A DNA stretch of 64,000 nucleotides from Rattus norvegicus (Eukaryota; Chordata; Mammalia; Rodentia; Muridae). Within the stretch, counting starts at the first letter, position 1. Each line of letters opens with the position of its first letter. The notes beneath the pieces were generated by a model. That model had not been told where the DNA came from. It did not search any database and was given only the letters and a program-made list of their open reading frames with translations. Location: contig NC_086034.1 in assembly GCF_036323735.1 (NCBI RefSeq), positions 16,436,501 through 16,500,500 on the forward strand, written 5' to 3'. Position numbers and translations under genes: made by a program. This document shows, piece after piece, positions 24,754-35,421 of the stretch.

Positions 24754-25646
24754 CGGGGAGAGGGTGGCATCTTTATGATGTGTCAGAGACCTAGGATAGA
24801 GGGTAGGGAGGCCCCAGTATGTCTACAGAAGTGACTCCAGCTGAGACTCCCAGCAATTGGGGATACAGGTTCTATAGTGGCTACTTCCTCTAATAGGCAG
24901 GATTCTCAGTAAAGGGATAAGGAAACCTACCCACAAAACCTTTCACCTTCAAGATGTGCAGGAACAAAGACAACCAACACAAAGAAAAAGAGAATAGCCA
25001 ACCAAAAACTGGCCCAACTTCAGACCCATCTCATGGACCAGACCTATCCCTGACACTACTAATGATACTGTTACGCTTGCAGACAGTAGCCTAGCATAAT
25101 TGTCCTCTGAGAGGCTCTACCCAGCCGGCAGTGGAAACACATGCAGAGATCCATAGCCAAACATTAGACGGAGCTAGGAAAATCTTGTGGGAAAGTTGTG
25201 GGAAGGATTGAGGGACCAAAGAAGACAGAAACTCCACAGGAAGACCAACAGAGTCAACTAACCTGGAACCTTTGGGGCTCCTAGAGACTGAAGCACCAAG
25301 CAGCAAACAAGCATGGGCTGGACCTAGGCTTGCACATATGTAGCAAATGTGCAGCTTTGTCTACTTGAGGAGTCCCCAACAGCTTGAGCCAGGGATGTCC
25401 CTGAATCTCTTGCCTGCTTGTGGAGTCTATTTCCATAACTGGGCTGCATTGTCTGGTCTCAGTGGAAGAGGAAGCACCTAGTCCTTCTATGACCTCATGT
25501 GCTAGGAGGGGTGATACCTGGGAATTTTCCCCTTCTCAGAGGAGAAGGGGAGGAAGGAGTGGAGGGAGGATCTGTATGAGAGGGGCTAATATTGGGATGT
25601 ATGTAAAGGGAATAAATAAATTAATATTAAAAGTAAAAAAATTATC
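24745..25646 (+). mobile_element. L1-F, 3'-end L1 (Lx-like) inserted in L1-E, opposite strand
   Basis: The body at about 24754-25637 is L1 3'UTR in plus orientation: GTGTCAGAGACCTAGGATAG, GAGAGGCTCTACCCAGC, ATTAGACGGAGCTAGG and GGATGTATGTAAAGGGAATA, followed by AATAAATTAATATTAAAAG. AAAATTATC at 24745-24753 and 25638-25646 is a likely 9-bp TSD. The distal half of the same 3'UTR is present, reversed, in L1-G. The frame at 25420-25815 lies in this 3'UTR and is not a gene. Confidence 0.82.
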
Positions 25647-25945
25647 TATTGTATACAAATCTCAAAACCTCCTTCGCTATCAACCAGTGGCAGAGGCCTC
25701 TGGTTATAGCTTCCCCAAGAACTTATATGATAACTATGTGCTGCTTTTTCCAAAGCCTGGCCAAAAAGCCCCCTTTCTTTTTCCCTCTGTCTCCTTTTCC
25801 TCCCGGGACTCATAAGTCCCATGTGTGCCTTCTTCTCAACAATTGGCTTCAGGCCTCCTTTACTGAACAAAACAAGAACCAATTAGGAAACCAGACCTTA
25901 GTCTCAGTACCTCCCCCTACAAGTTATTTCAATTTTCTTGTCTCT
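25647..25945. other. Unidentified segment interrupting L1-E
   Basis: About 300 bp of pyrimidine-rich sequence (CCCCCTTTCTTTTTCCCTC near 25770) between L1-E ORF2 parts. It may be an LTR fragment, but I could not assign it. L1-E endonuclease-region sequence resumes at about 25946. Confidence 0.45.
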
Positions 25946-26560
25946 CTTGAAACTTGTGGTCAATTTGGAGACCTTCCATGAGCTATGGAGAAGGTTTTGT
26001 GTTTGGATGAAATGTTCTGTAAACATGTTTGGTCCATTTGGTTTATAATATCAGTTAGCTACATTTCTCTGTTTAATTTTTGTCTGGATGACCTGACTTT
26101 TGATGAGAGTTTGGTATTGAAGTCTCCCACTATCATTGTATGAGGGTCAATATGAGAATTGAGGTGTAGTAGTTTTTCTCTTATAAATGTGGTGCCCTTA
26201 TTTTGATATATAGCTATTTAGGATTACAATATCATTTTTGGTGGAGTTTTTTGATGAGTATGGAATGTCCTTCCCTATATCTTCTGATTAGTATCAGTTT
26301 GAAGGCTAATTTGTCAGATATGAAATGGCTATATCATCATGATTTTAATCATAATTTTCTTGGAATACATTTTTCCATCCTTTTATGCTCAGGTGATGTC
26401 TATCTTGGATGTTACAGGTATGTTTCCTGGATGTACAGAAGGAAGGATCCTATTTTCACATCCACTCTGTTAATCTGTGTTTGTTTATTAGGGGGTGAGA
26501 CCATTGATGTTAAGAGTGTCAGTGAGCCCTAATTGTTGATTATTGTTATTTTGTGGTAGT
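25946..26560 (-). pseudogene. L1-E ORF2 remnant, endonuclease part
   Basis: This aligns with the antisense endonuclease region of L1-B (6380-7015): TGTTCTGTAAACATGTTTGGTCCATTTGG, AAGTCTCCCACTATCATTGTATGAGG (the GDFN region) and TATTAGGGGGTGAGACCATTGATGTTAAGAG (the LNINGLNSP region), each partly degraded. No frame is open. Confidence 0.8.
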
Positions 26561-26639
26561 GATGTGGTTTCCTTTTCCTTTTCTTTTGATTTGCTGTTCT
26601 GAAATTACTTATCCCTCTTGTTTTCTTGGGTGTGGTTAG

Positions 26640-27525
26640 CCTTTTTAGTTTGGAGTTTTCCTTCTAGCACCTTCTGTATATAGTGCTTAAATTTGGCTTT
26701 CTATAGATAGTGCTTAAATTTGACTTTATCATCTTATTTTCTCCATGTATATTGATTGAAAGTTTTGATGGATATAGTAGCCTTGGCTGGCATCTGTGGT
26801 CTCTTAGAGTTTGTAGCTCATATGTCCAGGACCTTATGGCTTTTAGAATCTCCATTGAGAAGTCAGGTTATTATAACAAGTCTGTCCTTATGTTACTTGC
26901 TTTTCCTTGCAGCTTTTAATGTTGTCTTTGTGCTGCACTCTCAGCATGTTGATTATTGTATACAAAGAGGACTTTCTTTTCTGGTCTAGTCCACTTATTG
27001 TTCTGTATGCTTCATGTACCTTAATAAGCACCCCTTCTTTAGATTAGAAATGTTTTTCTTCTAAAAGTTAGAAAAATATTGGAAAATATTTTTCTGTTCC
27101 TTTTATCTGGGTTTCTTCTTCTTCCTTTATTACTAATAGTCATATGTTTGGTATTTTCATAGTGTCCTCAATTTCCTGACTTTTACTGGGTGTATATGCA
27201 ATAAGCTTTACAGATTTAACATTTCTTTTGTCCAATGCATTTATTTCTTGTATCTTATCTTCAGGGTCTGAGATTCTCTCTCCCATCCCTTGTATTCTGA
27301 TAGCAAGGCTTGCTTCCTGAGGTTCCTGTCGAAGTTTCTAAATTTTTCATTTTCAGATTCAGTTTAGGTTTTCTTCATTGATTTTATTTCCACTTTCAGG
27401 TCTTATTCACTTATTCTTCATGGTTTTATTTACTTCCGTGTACTATTAATTTGTGCTTTTATAGATTTCTTTAATAGGTTTTTTCCTTTTCTCTTCAAGG
27501 ACTTCTATTTTAATCTGAACGGCTA
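26640..27525 (-). pseudogene. L1-E ORF1 remnant
   Basis: TTGATGGATATAGTAGCCTTGGCTGGCATC..GTCTCTTAGAGTTTGTA..GTCCAGGACCTTATGGC matches the antisense RNA-binding and C-terminal region of ORF1 in L1-A and L1-B. The coiled-coil region follows to about 27525, with repeated TTTCTTTAATAGG/TCAAGGACTTC motifs. It is fully decayed. Confidence 0.75.
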
Positions 27526-27628
27526 TTTTTCATTTTACATCCAGATTAGTACCCAACTCCTCTTGCCGTCCCCCATCATACAGTCCCTCACCCATTCCTC
27601 CATTCCCTTCTCCTCTAAGAGGGTAATG

Positions 27629-27723
<95 letters not shown>

Positions 27724-28580
27724 ATATTCTCTGATCCTGGCCGATCAAGTCTCTGCAGGGCTAGGTGAATCCTCTCCCACAGAGGCCAGACAAGACAGCT
27801 CAGACAGGGGAATAGATTCCATAGACAATCAACAACTTTAGGGACAACCCTACTCCAGTTGTTGGAGAACCCACATGAAGACCTAACTGCACATCTGCTA
27901 CTTATGTGTGAAGTAGGGGTAGTTGCCTAGTCCAGTCCATGTATGCTCTTTGGTTGGTAGTTCAGTCTCTGAGAGTCACCAAAGGTCCAAGTTAGTAGAC
28001 TCTGTTACTTCATGTAGAGTTCCTATCCCTCCAGGGCCCTCAGTCCTTCCTCCAACTTTTCCAAGGACCCTCTGTGCTCTGTCCAATGTTTGCCTATGGG
28101 TCTCTACGTCTGTTTCAGTCAGCTGGATATGGAGGGGAATGAGAGAGGTTGAGGATCAGGTGTGAGGAGAGTGAGAAGAGAGAGCCAGACAGCTAGGAGA
28201 ATGAATGGAAATTGATGGCTAGCGTAGGGGGAGTGAAGGCATCTCTAGAATGTGCCAGAGACCTGAGATTGGGGAGGCTCCCAAGAGTCTATAAGGGTGA
28301 TTTTAGCTGAGACTCCTAATGGTGGGAATATGGAATCTGAAGTGGCCACCTCCTGTAACCAGGCAAGAAGCCCAGTGGAGAGATAAGGACCCTATCCTAC
28401 CCACAAAACTTTGGCCCAAAATTTATCCCATCTACAAGAAATGCAGGGACAAAGATGGCAAAGAATGAGAGAATGACCCAACAATAACTACCCCAATTGA
28501 GACCCATCCCATGGGCAAGCCCCAAACCCTGACACCATTAATGATACTTTGTTATGCTTGCTGAAGAAGCATAGCCTAAG
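27526..28580 (-). mobile_element. L1-G, 5'-inverted (twin-primed) L1 3' end
   Basis: 27526-28130 is the distal L1 3'UTR on the minus strand; 28131-28580 is the adjacent upstream 3'UTR on the plus strand. Compared with the uninterrupted order in L1-F, the two segments abut with only about 20 bp missing at the switch, as expected for twin priming. Flanks GGCTATTTTTCATTTTA (27521-27537) and TGCTATTGCTACTTTA (28581-28596) look like a decayed TSD. A (TC)n(AC)n microsatellite expanded inside. Confidence 0.8.
27629..27722. repeat. (TC)n(AC)n compound microsatellite
   Basis: About 24 TC units run directly into about 23 AC units. Confidence 0.97.
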
Positions 28581-29370
28581 TGCTATTGCTACTTTAAGAT
28601 CCTTATTTGTGTTTTAGCTATGTTCCATTTTTCAAGGTCTACTAAAGTAGGGCTTCTAGGTTCTAGTAAACATTATCCAGGCTGTTACTAACTGTCCTTT
28701 CATGCTGGCATCTGGGCATCTGAGTTTGAAATGGTTGTAATTCTAGGTGCTGATGTCTGTTCTTTGTTGTTTTGGGGGTGGTTGCTTTGTTCCTTGGTTT
28801 ATTTTGCCCTCTCTAATTCTTAGGAGAATATGGCAGCTATGTGCTACCTGATACAGAATCTTTCTGGGATTCTTCCAAGTATGGCCACTAGGGGTTCTGG
28901 ATACAATGTGCTTCTCGGTATTAGGAGCTAGTATTTAGGGATAGGGTAGGCCAAAAAGAATGGGGTGAGGGAGTGAACAGGGTGTTTCAACCAGGATCTG
29001 CTTAGCCACCTGAAAATGAGGGCAGAGAGTCAGGAGAGGTCATGTGGGCAGTCTGGTATAGAGTTGGGGATTAAGTTAAAGAGCTAGATTTGGGAGAAAG
29101 CAAAGAGAGAGAGAGAGAGAGTAAGGATCTGAAGCTAGTTTTGCTGGCCTACTTGCTTTTCTGGTAGGCTTGACCAGTGGGTTCCCAGAGAATGCATGCT
29201 GGAGTTGAAGGCTGAAATAAAGTGATGAGTCAAGAGGTGGAAAGAGAAGAGCTGTGTGATCCACTGGAAATGGGAGCAGAAAGGGAGGGAGACCACAGAA
29301 GATGGTTTATTACAGAGGTGGGGATGATACTAGGGCATTGGATTTGGTGGAGATGGGGTAGAATATGTTC
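28581..29370 (-). other. Probable L1-E ORF1 start/5'UTR
   Basis: Placed here by position and by a general resemblance to antisense rodent L1 5' ends (GGGGTGGTTGCTTTGTTCC, TGGCCACTAGGGGTTCTGG, repeated GGAGTGAACAGGG-like G-rich text). I cannot draw a firm boundary with host DNA. Confidence 0.4.
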
Positions 29371-29824
29371 TTAGTTTTTACTTTAAATATAATGTTCCTT
29401 TTATATATTTCATGTAAGTGTTGTGTCATATTGGACAGTGGGGAAAAAAAGAGAAACCCAGGCTCAGATCATGATGATTATTATATTTCATATGGTCCAG
29501 AGATTTCTTCTTTAGTGGATTTAGCAACTATTTCTGTCTCCTAAAGATGGCTTTCTGCTCTCCTGCCTATTTTGGCTGATTTATTTAGACCAGATTCTTG
29601 GAGTCTTCTTAGCATCATGAGACAGAAATCAGAATTTGGTCTGTGCACTCATCGAATGTGAAGCTTGGCCAAAAAGAACTTGTGGCGCACATACAATTCC
29701 TCAGTCTCTACAATATTTTCAGTCTAATGAAAACCTCTGTGATTTTGACGACCTAGAATATTATGGGATGGGAACCACGACACATTTCTGTGTGTGACTT
29801 AACATTCTTATGGATATATATATG

Positions 29825-29871
<47 letters not shown>

Positions 29872-31035
29872 TATTATGCTGACAAATATTGAACAGTCCA
29901 ATACAATATCTAAAGTGTTCTCTAGGGAACAGATTCAATGACAATTCTGAATAACAGCTATTCAGCCTCAGAGACCCAAGTACTGCCAGCCTTCACTCCT
30001 TTTGTCTACGATACCTGTCTTTTATCTAGTTCTCTTGCTTACTCTTCATCTTCTTCCTCTTAATAAGCTTATGTCATTAATTTCTTACAGAATCTAAGAA
30101 ATGTAATTACAAAGTGTCCTCCACCCATAAGATCAGCACAACAGACCATCATAAAACTCCAGACCCCTGAACCACCAGACTGGGTTGTTTTGTAAATGTT
30201 CTTCATTGGGGTCCCCAAGATTTATGATAGGCTTGGGTATAGAAGAGACTCCTTCTGCCTTACTCAGTTCTACACCCCTACTCAGTGCAAAGCAGTTCCA
30301 AGAAAACTGACCTTCTGCTTTCAGCTTTCCTATCCAATTTGGGAAAAGTATCTCAGAAGGATTTAGAGAAAGCAAGCATAGGGAATGGCTTCGGTATCTG
30401 GGGCTCCACCAGGTTTAGGCTATGCCTACACTCCCCTAGTAAAAATACATAGGTGGCCTGATACCCTTGCCAGTACTTACTCTGCTCATAAGCCACTGCC
30501 AAACAAACACCTTGCAACTTGTTAGCAACCTAGAACCCTCACCTGCTTTGATCTGCACACATACCCCACTATGCATAATACAACAAAGCTCTCCTCCCTT
30601 AATGACCATAAAGCTTAGACCAGTTCTATAAACTTACACTCCAGTTATTTCCAGGAACAAGAGCATCCAGACTGATTAGCCAGAAGTGATTTGGACTGCA
30701 TGTGCAATAAGTCAAACTATGTTCTCCGAATGAGATTTCTATTACTCTCATGCCTAAGCAGAGTTGGCTGTGCATATGATTAAAACTCAGATTCCTTATG
30801 GGATAGGACTTGGACAGTAGGAAAACCTTGATATAACTTGACTTGTCAGTCAAATGAAAGACTACCATCCCCAGGCCCTTAACAACCTTTTTTCTTCTCT
30901 GAACCCCCAATAAGAAAGCTCCTGAGAGTAATCAAGGCCATGGAGTATGTTCATTCATGTGGCCTGCCATCATACTTAATCCTTCATAATTCTTTAATCT
31001 GCTCTTAAACTTTGTTTTTAATAAAGTTGTCTTCT
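29371..31035. other. Unassigned DNA with one TG microsatellite
   Basis: (TA/TG)n at 29813-29869. No gene or interspersed repeat was recognised elsewhere in this stretch. Confidence 0.55.
29813..29869. repeat. (TA)n(TG)n microsatellite
   Basis: TATATATATG followed by about 21 TG units. Confidence 0.95.
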
Positions 31036-31139
31036 CCTCCTCCTCCTCCTCCTCCTCCTCCTCCTCCTCCTCCTCCTCTTCCTCCTCCTCCTCCTCCTCC
31101 TCCTCCTCCTCCTCCTCCTCCTCCTCCTTCTTCTTCTTC
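31034..31139. repeat. (CTC)n/(CTT)n trinucleotide tract, ~105 bp
   Basis: About 33 CTC/CCT units with one CTT interruption near 31078, ending in four TTC units. It is a pure pyrimidine strand. Apparent poly-Glu or poly-Gly frames across it are artefacts. Confidence 0.96.
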
Positions 31140-31984
31140 TGAATTCCATGCAAGTTTTAATTTAATTATCTGAATAAGAGGCAAGGTACCTGAAAACCCA
31201 GGCCCAGACACAGACCACCAGTAACTTGCTTTTATCTATGTATAATTTTTGTTTTGAGGATGGTAGCCAAGCCTAGCTTTGTAGGGCTTCCAAGGCCCAG
31301 GCTTTAATTCTAACAATTCCAAGCACATTTCACTCTTTGGAATGTGCCACATATGGCTCCATGGGACCTGAATCAAATCTGGAAAGGATAGAACCTGGTA
31401 GTGAATGTGGCCTTTCCTTCCTTTGGATGAGAAGCATGTGGTCTTCCTGATATACATATTATGTGAAAAAGTTGAACCCCTTTTACTTTTGCATATAAAT
31501 TCAAATGTGATTCTATTACAGTGATAAAATTTTTTCCACTTTTTCCATAAGTGAAACTAAAACAAAGCAAAAACCTGTGAGTTTGTGCTCCATAATCAAT
31601 TCTAAACTTTTCTAGAACTTTCCTTAATACAATCTAAAAGTCTCCAGAAAACGGCCGAAGATTGTTAGAGAATTTTCAAGTATGTCTCTAATTCCATTGG
31701 ATTGCTAAGCTTGTCATTTATGTCATTGTTAGGAAATCTGATAATTTAATACAAGCACAATGGGTAAAGAGCAAAATAGATCAGTGAACAATTCCTCCTG
31801 CTTATGTATCTGTGTGAGCAACTGGACTCCTCTCATCCTTGTCTGTGTCTTTATTGAGCCAAAAATAAGTTGCCATGAACTTGATGTGCTACCGTGCTAT
31901 GAAACAGAAGCATGTTCCCTTCACCTGACTGAGGTTTACATGGATCTTACTACTATAGCAGGGTTCTGTGTCTATGGCTAGTTA

Positions 31985-32012
31985 AAAACAAACAAACAAA
32001 CAAACAAACAAA
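31985..32012. repeat. (AAAC)n repeat
   Basis: Seven AAAC units. Confidence 0.93.
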
Positions 32013-32256
32013 CCCTCAAAAAATGTTTTCTTTTTTTTTTGGTTTTATAATACTCTTTTTTATTATTAATTTTTTGAGAATGTTTATAACAAACTACTAT
32101 ATTTATATAATTCCTTTCCTTATCTCTCCCCCTTCAAAAATGTTTTCTTACTGCCAAACTTTTCAGTCTTTTATATTCTATTCCCAGCTTTTTTCAGAGT
32201 TTAAAAAATGTGCTGGAACATTCTCACATGTAAGTCTTGATTTATTGTTTTTTAAT

Positions 32257-32259
<3 letters not shown>

Positions 32260-32313
<54 letters not shown>
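32260..32313. repeat. (TG)n microsatellite
   Basis: About 26 uninterrupted TG units. Confidence 0.96.
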
Positions 32314-32315
<2 letters not shown>

Positions 32316-32317
32316 CT

Positions 32318-32475
32318 TATATGCATGTGAGTGGAAGTGCCTAAGAAAGCTTGAAGAAAACACTGGATCAACTGGAGCTAGATTTACAGACAGTTATAAG
32401 ATGCTTGACTTGGGTACCGAGAATTAAACTCAAGTCCTCTGCAAGAGCAGTGTGTGCTGCGTCTCTCCAGCAAAT
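32318..32475 (-). mobile_element. B3-like SINE, diverged
   Basis: Reversed head: GAATTAAACTCAAGTCCTCTGCAAGAGCAGTGTGTGCT..TCTCTCCAGC. The (TG)n to its left and the SINE form a common rodent pairing. Confidence 0.78.
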
Positions 32476-32507
32476 CCCTGTGTAAGTGCATGACTGTATC
32501 AAGAGAT

Positions 32508-32850
32508 CAAGGTATATGTGTCTATTCATGTATGTGCATGTACATGTGTGTCTGTGCATGTCCATGGGTATATACATATGTACATATGTTTGTGTGGGTC
32601 TATGTGAGTACAAATATGTTTGTGTGCATGTATCTGCATGTATATATAGATGTACATGTGTGTTAGTATACCTGTATGTGAAAACATGTTTATATGTGTT
32701 TCTTCATGTGTATGTGCAAATGGATGGATGTAGATGTGCATAAATATGTGTTTATATGTGTCTATGTACATGGGTGTGTACATACATATACATAGGTAGA
32801 AGGGGTGTAGTGTGTCTGTGGATATGTGGATTATGTATTGTGTATGTTTC
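32508..32850. repeat. Degenerate TG/TATG-rich alternating purine-pyrimidine block
   Basis: Nearly all of this stretch alternates purine and pyrimidine (TGTATGTGCATGTACATGTG and variants). Overlapping open frames on both strands follow from this composition. Confidence 0.85.
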
Positions 32851-33399
32851 AGAAGTATTTAAGGCACTTCATCTTTCTACTGGGTTAATCTAGTTAAAAA
32901 ATTCTTTATTTTTTTTAAGAAGTTGGGACTTATTTCTATAAGCAGCAGTATTCTACCTACTTTGCCATTTGTCTTCTAACATTGTTCATGAGTTTGGTTC
33001 ATATTCATAAATATTAATATGAATGTAGCAAACTTAGTAATCACTTTTATGATTTTTTAATTTCATACCATGTCTTAAAAAGAGCTTTTCCCTCTCAATT
33101 TGTATTTTAAGAGTGACTAAGCTGTTATATATAATAAAATAAATTCTATGCAACTGTCAAAAACTGAGATGAATATGTGCTATCATATGAAAAAATCTCT
33201 AATATACTAAATTTTTAATCATTTGTTATTTAATTGAATTCCAGGAAAGTTTGATAAAGCTGGCATTTTTCTACACAGCTGATAACAGTGGAGCTGAGCT
33301 GCAAAGAGTTAAGTACCTTTTTAATTTAAATTTAATAATGAATGAAGGGGCCAGCATTTAGCCTAGTTTGAATGACACTGAAGTACATCATTAACCAAA

Positions 33400-33753
33400 T
33401 CATTTGAGCTTATATTAGTCTTTGTTGTTGTTATTGTTGCTGCTGCTATAATTAAATAACAGACAAAATTTATTAAAACAAAAAAGAGAGAATTTTATTT
33501 AACTTGTACTTTTGGAGACTGAATGTCAAACAATACAAAGTTAGCTCTTGTGAGGGTCCCGTGGCCATTGGCAAATTGTGAGATAGAGGTAAAAAGACTC
33601 ATATCTTAAAGAGAAAACCCAAGTGTTATGTCTGCTAGAACCAGAATGTTACAGCAGCCCTCTTGAGAACCATGAAGGATTTCCTGAAAAATCCTTGCAT
33701 CCCTTCCAAAGTCAATGCTCCCAGTTGACACAAGGATATTAGATCCCATCTCT
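33400..33753 (-). mobile_element. Ancient MaLR-like LTR, left part (split by L1-H)
   Basis: TTATTAAAACAAAAAAGAGAGAATTTTATTTAAC, then GTTAGCTCTTGTGAGGGTC, ATCCCTTCCAAAGTCAATGC and ATTAGATCCCATCTCT resembles reversed MST/MLT1-class LTR sequence. It continues after L1-H at 34916 with the expected AAAAGTTCAACATCCCATCTCAATGCCAGCACCCTAGGGACC text. Confidence 0.6.
33740..33753. repeat. Target-site duplication of L1-H, left copy
   Basis: TAGATCCCATCTCT, identical to 34902-34915. Confidence 0.93.
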
Positions 33754-33764
33754 CTCTTTTTTTT

Positions 33765-33837
33765 AATATTTTTATTTCTTGTCTTTGCACCTGTGGTGTA
33801 TATCCTTAGCTCTTTCTTTATGACCTTAGGTTAATGG
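33765..33837 (-). other. Transduced 3' flank of the L1-H source locus
   Basis: Non-L1 sequence (plus strand: TTTATTTCTTGTCTTTGCAC .. ACCTTAGGTTAATGG). On the element strand it ends AAGAAATAAAAATATT before the A8 tract, so an AATAAA signal lies just upstream of the second poly(A). Confidence 0.88.
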
Positions 33838-34556
33838 TTTTTTTTTTATTAACTTGAGTATTTCTTATATACATTTCGAGTGTTATTCCCTTTCCCGGTA
33901 TCCGGGCAAACATCCCCCTCCCCCCTCCCCTTCCTTATGGGTGTTCCCCTCCCAACCCTCCCCCCATTGCCGCCCTCCCCCCACCAGTCTAGTTCACTGG
34001 GGGTTCAGTCTTAGCAGGACCCAGGGCTTCCCTTCCACTGGTGCTCTTACTAGGATATTCATTGCTACCTAAGAGGTCAGAATCCAGGGTCAGTCCATGT
34101 ATAGTCTTTGGGTAGTGGCTTAGTCCCTGGAAGCTCTGGTTGCTTGGCATTGTTGTACTTTTGGGGTCTCGAGCCCCTTCAAGCTCTTCCAGTTCTTTCT
34201 CTGATTCCTTCAACGGGGGACCTATTCTCAGTTCAGTGGTTTGCTGCTGGCATTCGCCTCTGTATTTGCTGTATTCTGGCTGTGTCTCTCAGGAGCGATC
34301 TACATCTGGCTCCTGTCAGTCTGCACTTCTTTGCTTCATCCATCTTGTCTAATTGGGTGGCTGTATATGTATGGGCCACATGTGGGGCAGACTCTGAATG
34401 GGTGTTCCATCAGTCTCTGTTTTAATCTTTGCCTCTCTCTTCCCTGCCAAGGGTATTCTTGTTCCCCTTTTAAAGAAGGAGTGAAGCATTCACATTTTGA
34501 TCATCCGTCTTGAGTTTCATTTGTTCTAGGCATCTAGGGTAATTCAAGCATTTGGG

Positions 34557-34901
34557 CTAATAGCCACTTATCAATGAGTGCATACCATGTATGTCTTTCT
34601 GTGATTGGGTTAGCTCACTCAGGATGATGTTTTCCAGTTCCAACCATTTGCCTACGAATTTCATAAAGTCGTTGTTTTTGATAGCTGAGTAATATTCCAT
34701 TGTGTAGATGTACCACATTTTCTGTATCCATTCCTCTGTTGAAGGGCATCTGGGTTCTTTCCAGCTTCTGGCTATTATAAATAAGGCTGCAATGAACATA
34801 GTGGAGCACGTGTCTTTTTTATATGTTGGGGCATCTTTTGGGTATATGCCCAAGAGAGGTATAGCTGGATCCTCAGGCAGTTCAATGTCCAATTTTCTGA
34901 G
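34557..34901 (-). pseudogene. L1-H ORF2 C-terminal fragment
   Basis: The stop is at 34557-34559. The frame is open leftward to 34892 (MDIELPEDPAIPLLGIYPKDAPTY .. GMHSLISGY), nearly identical to the end of ORF2 in L1-K. It is the 5'-truncated remainder and lacks endonuclease, RT and cysteine-rich domains. The good frame shows the insertion is fairly young. Confidence 0.92.
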
Positions 34902-34915
34902 TAGATCCCATCTCT
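34902..34915. repeat. Target-site duplication of L1-H, right copy
   Basis: TAGATCCCATCTCT. Adjacent TAAAAG gives a TTTT/AA-like nick site on the opposite strand. Confidence 0.93.
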
Positions 34916-35060
34916 TAAAAGTTCAACATCCCATCTCAATGCCAGCACCCTAGGGACCATGCTTTCAGCACATCATTGATAAGAGAACAGATACAATCCA
35001 AGTCATATAGAACATGAAGGACCTTGTGTGGATTTCTCCAGCTGTCTCCTGGTTTTTAGA
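34916..35060 (-). mobile_element. Ancient MaLR-like LTR, right part
   Basis: Continuation of 33400-33753 after the L1-H insertion (CCAGCACCCTAGGGACCATG..TTCAGCACATCATTG). The right boundary is unclear. Confidence 0.5.
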
Positions 35061-35421
35061 AGATTTGACAATTGCAGAGGAACTGTAAAGAGGCTGAAGT
35101 CTTGTTACAATGTACACAGAAGACTCTTGTTCATGAATGGACATTTCCAGTGTTACTGCAGTACCCACATTAGTAATTTGTAATTTATAATGTATTTTTA
35201 ATTCATCAGATCTCAAAAGTATCCAGGTAGGTCAGTGTTAAAAAGTATTCTCCAATCTTCTTTGAACTTGAAAGACAGGTTAGGATAGAATTTTGAAGAA
35301 TTGGTACTCTTCTGAGAAAAAAAATGGGGACAAGGAAGAGAAATGAGGAGGGAAAAATCCATGAATGCACTATGGTATAATAGGTAATAGACATTAGTTT
35401 GTCATTCAATTGCAAACTAGG
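35061..35421. other. Unassigned DNA
   Basis: No repeat or exon recognised. Confidence 0.5.

Larger units (their letters stand above)
20641..29370 (-). mobile_element. L1-E, very old rodent L1 (Lx-like) broken by later insertions
   Basis: On the minus strand this is a long, decayed L1: T-run and 3'UTR from 20641, ORF2 remnants about 22130-24753 and 25946-26560, ORF1 remnants about 26640-27525, and possible ORF1 start/5'UTR at 28581-29370. It contains a MaLR LTR (21685-21915), the plus-strand L1-F, an unidentified segment (25647-25945) and the twin-primed L1-G. Treating all segments as one element is an inference from order and orientation. The 3'UTR part is firm by comparison with L1-I; the far 5' part is the least certain. 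Confidence 0.7.
33754..34901 (-). mobile_element. L1-H, 5'-truncated L1 with a 3' transduction
   Basis: The L1 body is 33848-34901: 3'UTR, then the last ~115 codons of ORF2. Its poly(A) is T10 at 33838-33847. Left of that are about 73 bp of non-L1 DNA (33765-33837), a second T8 tract (33757-33764) and then the TSD. Two poly(A) tracts bracketing non-L1 DNA inside one TSD pair is the standard signature of read-through 3' transduction. Confidence 0.92.

Noticed and set aside
25420..25815. A 131-codon plus frame
   Set aside because: It spans the L1-F 3'UTR, its A-rich tail and the following unidentified insert; it is a chance fusion.
30932..31211. Poly-Glu and poly-Gly frames
   Set aside because: Translation of the (CTC)n tract, not a gene.
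34108..34513. Recurrent ~70-105-codon 'proteins' (openings MLGIVV, MLLAFASVFAVFWLC) at 2799-3133, 34108-34513, 49670-49957 and 58392-58797
   Set aside because: They recur because each lies antisense in the conserved L1 3'UTR; position and orientation are always tied to an L1 end.
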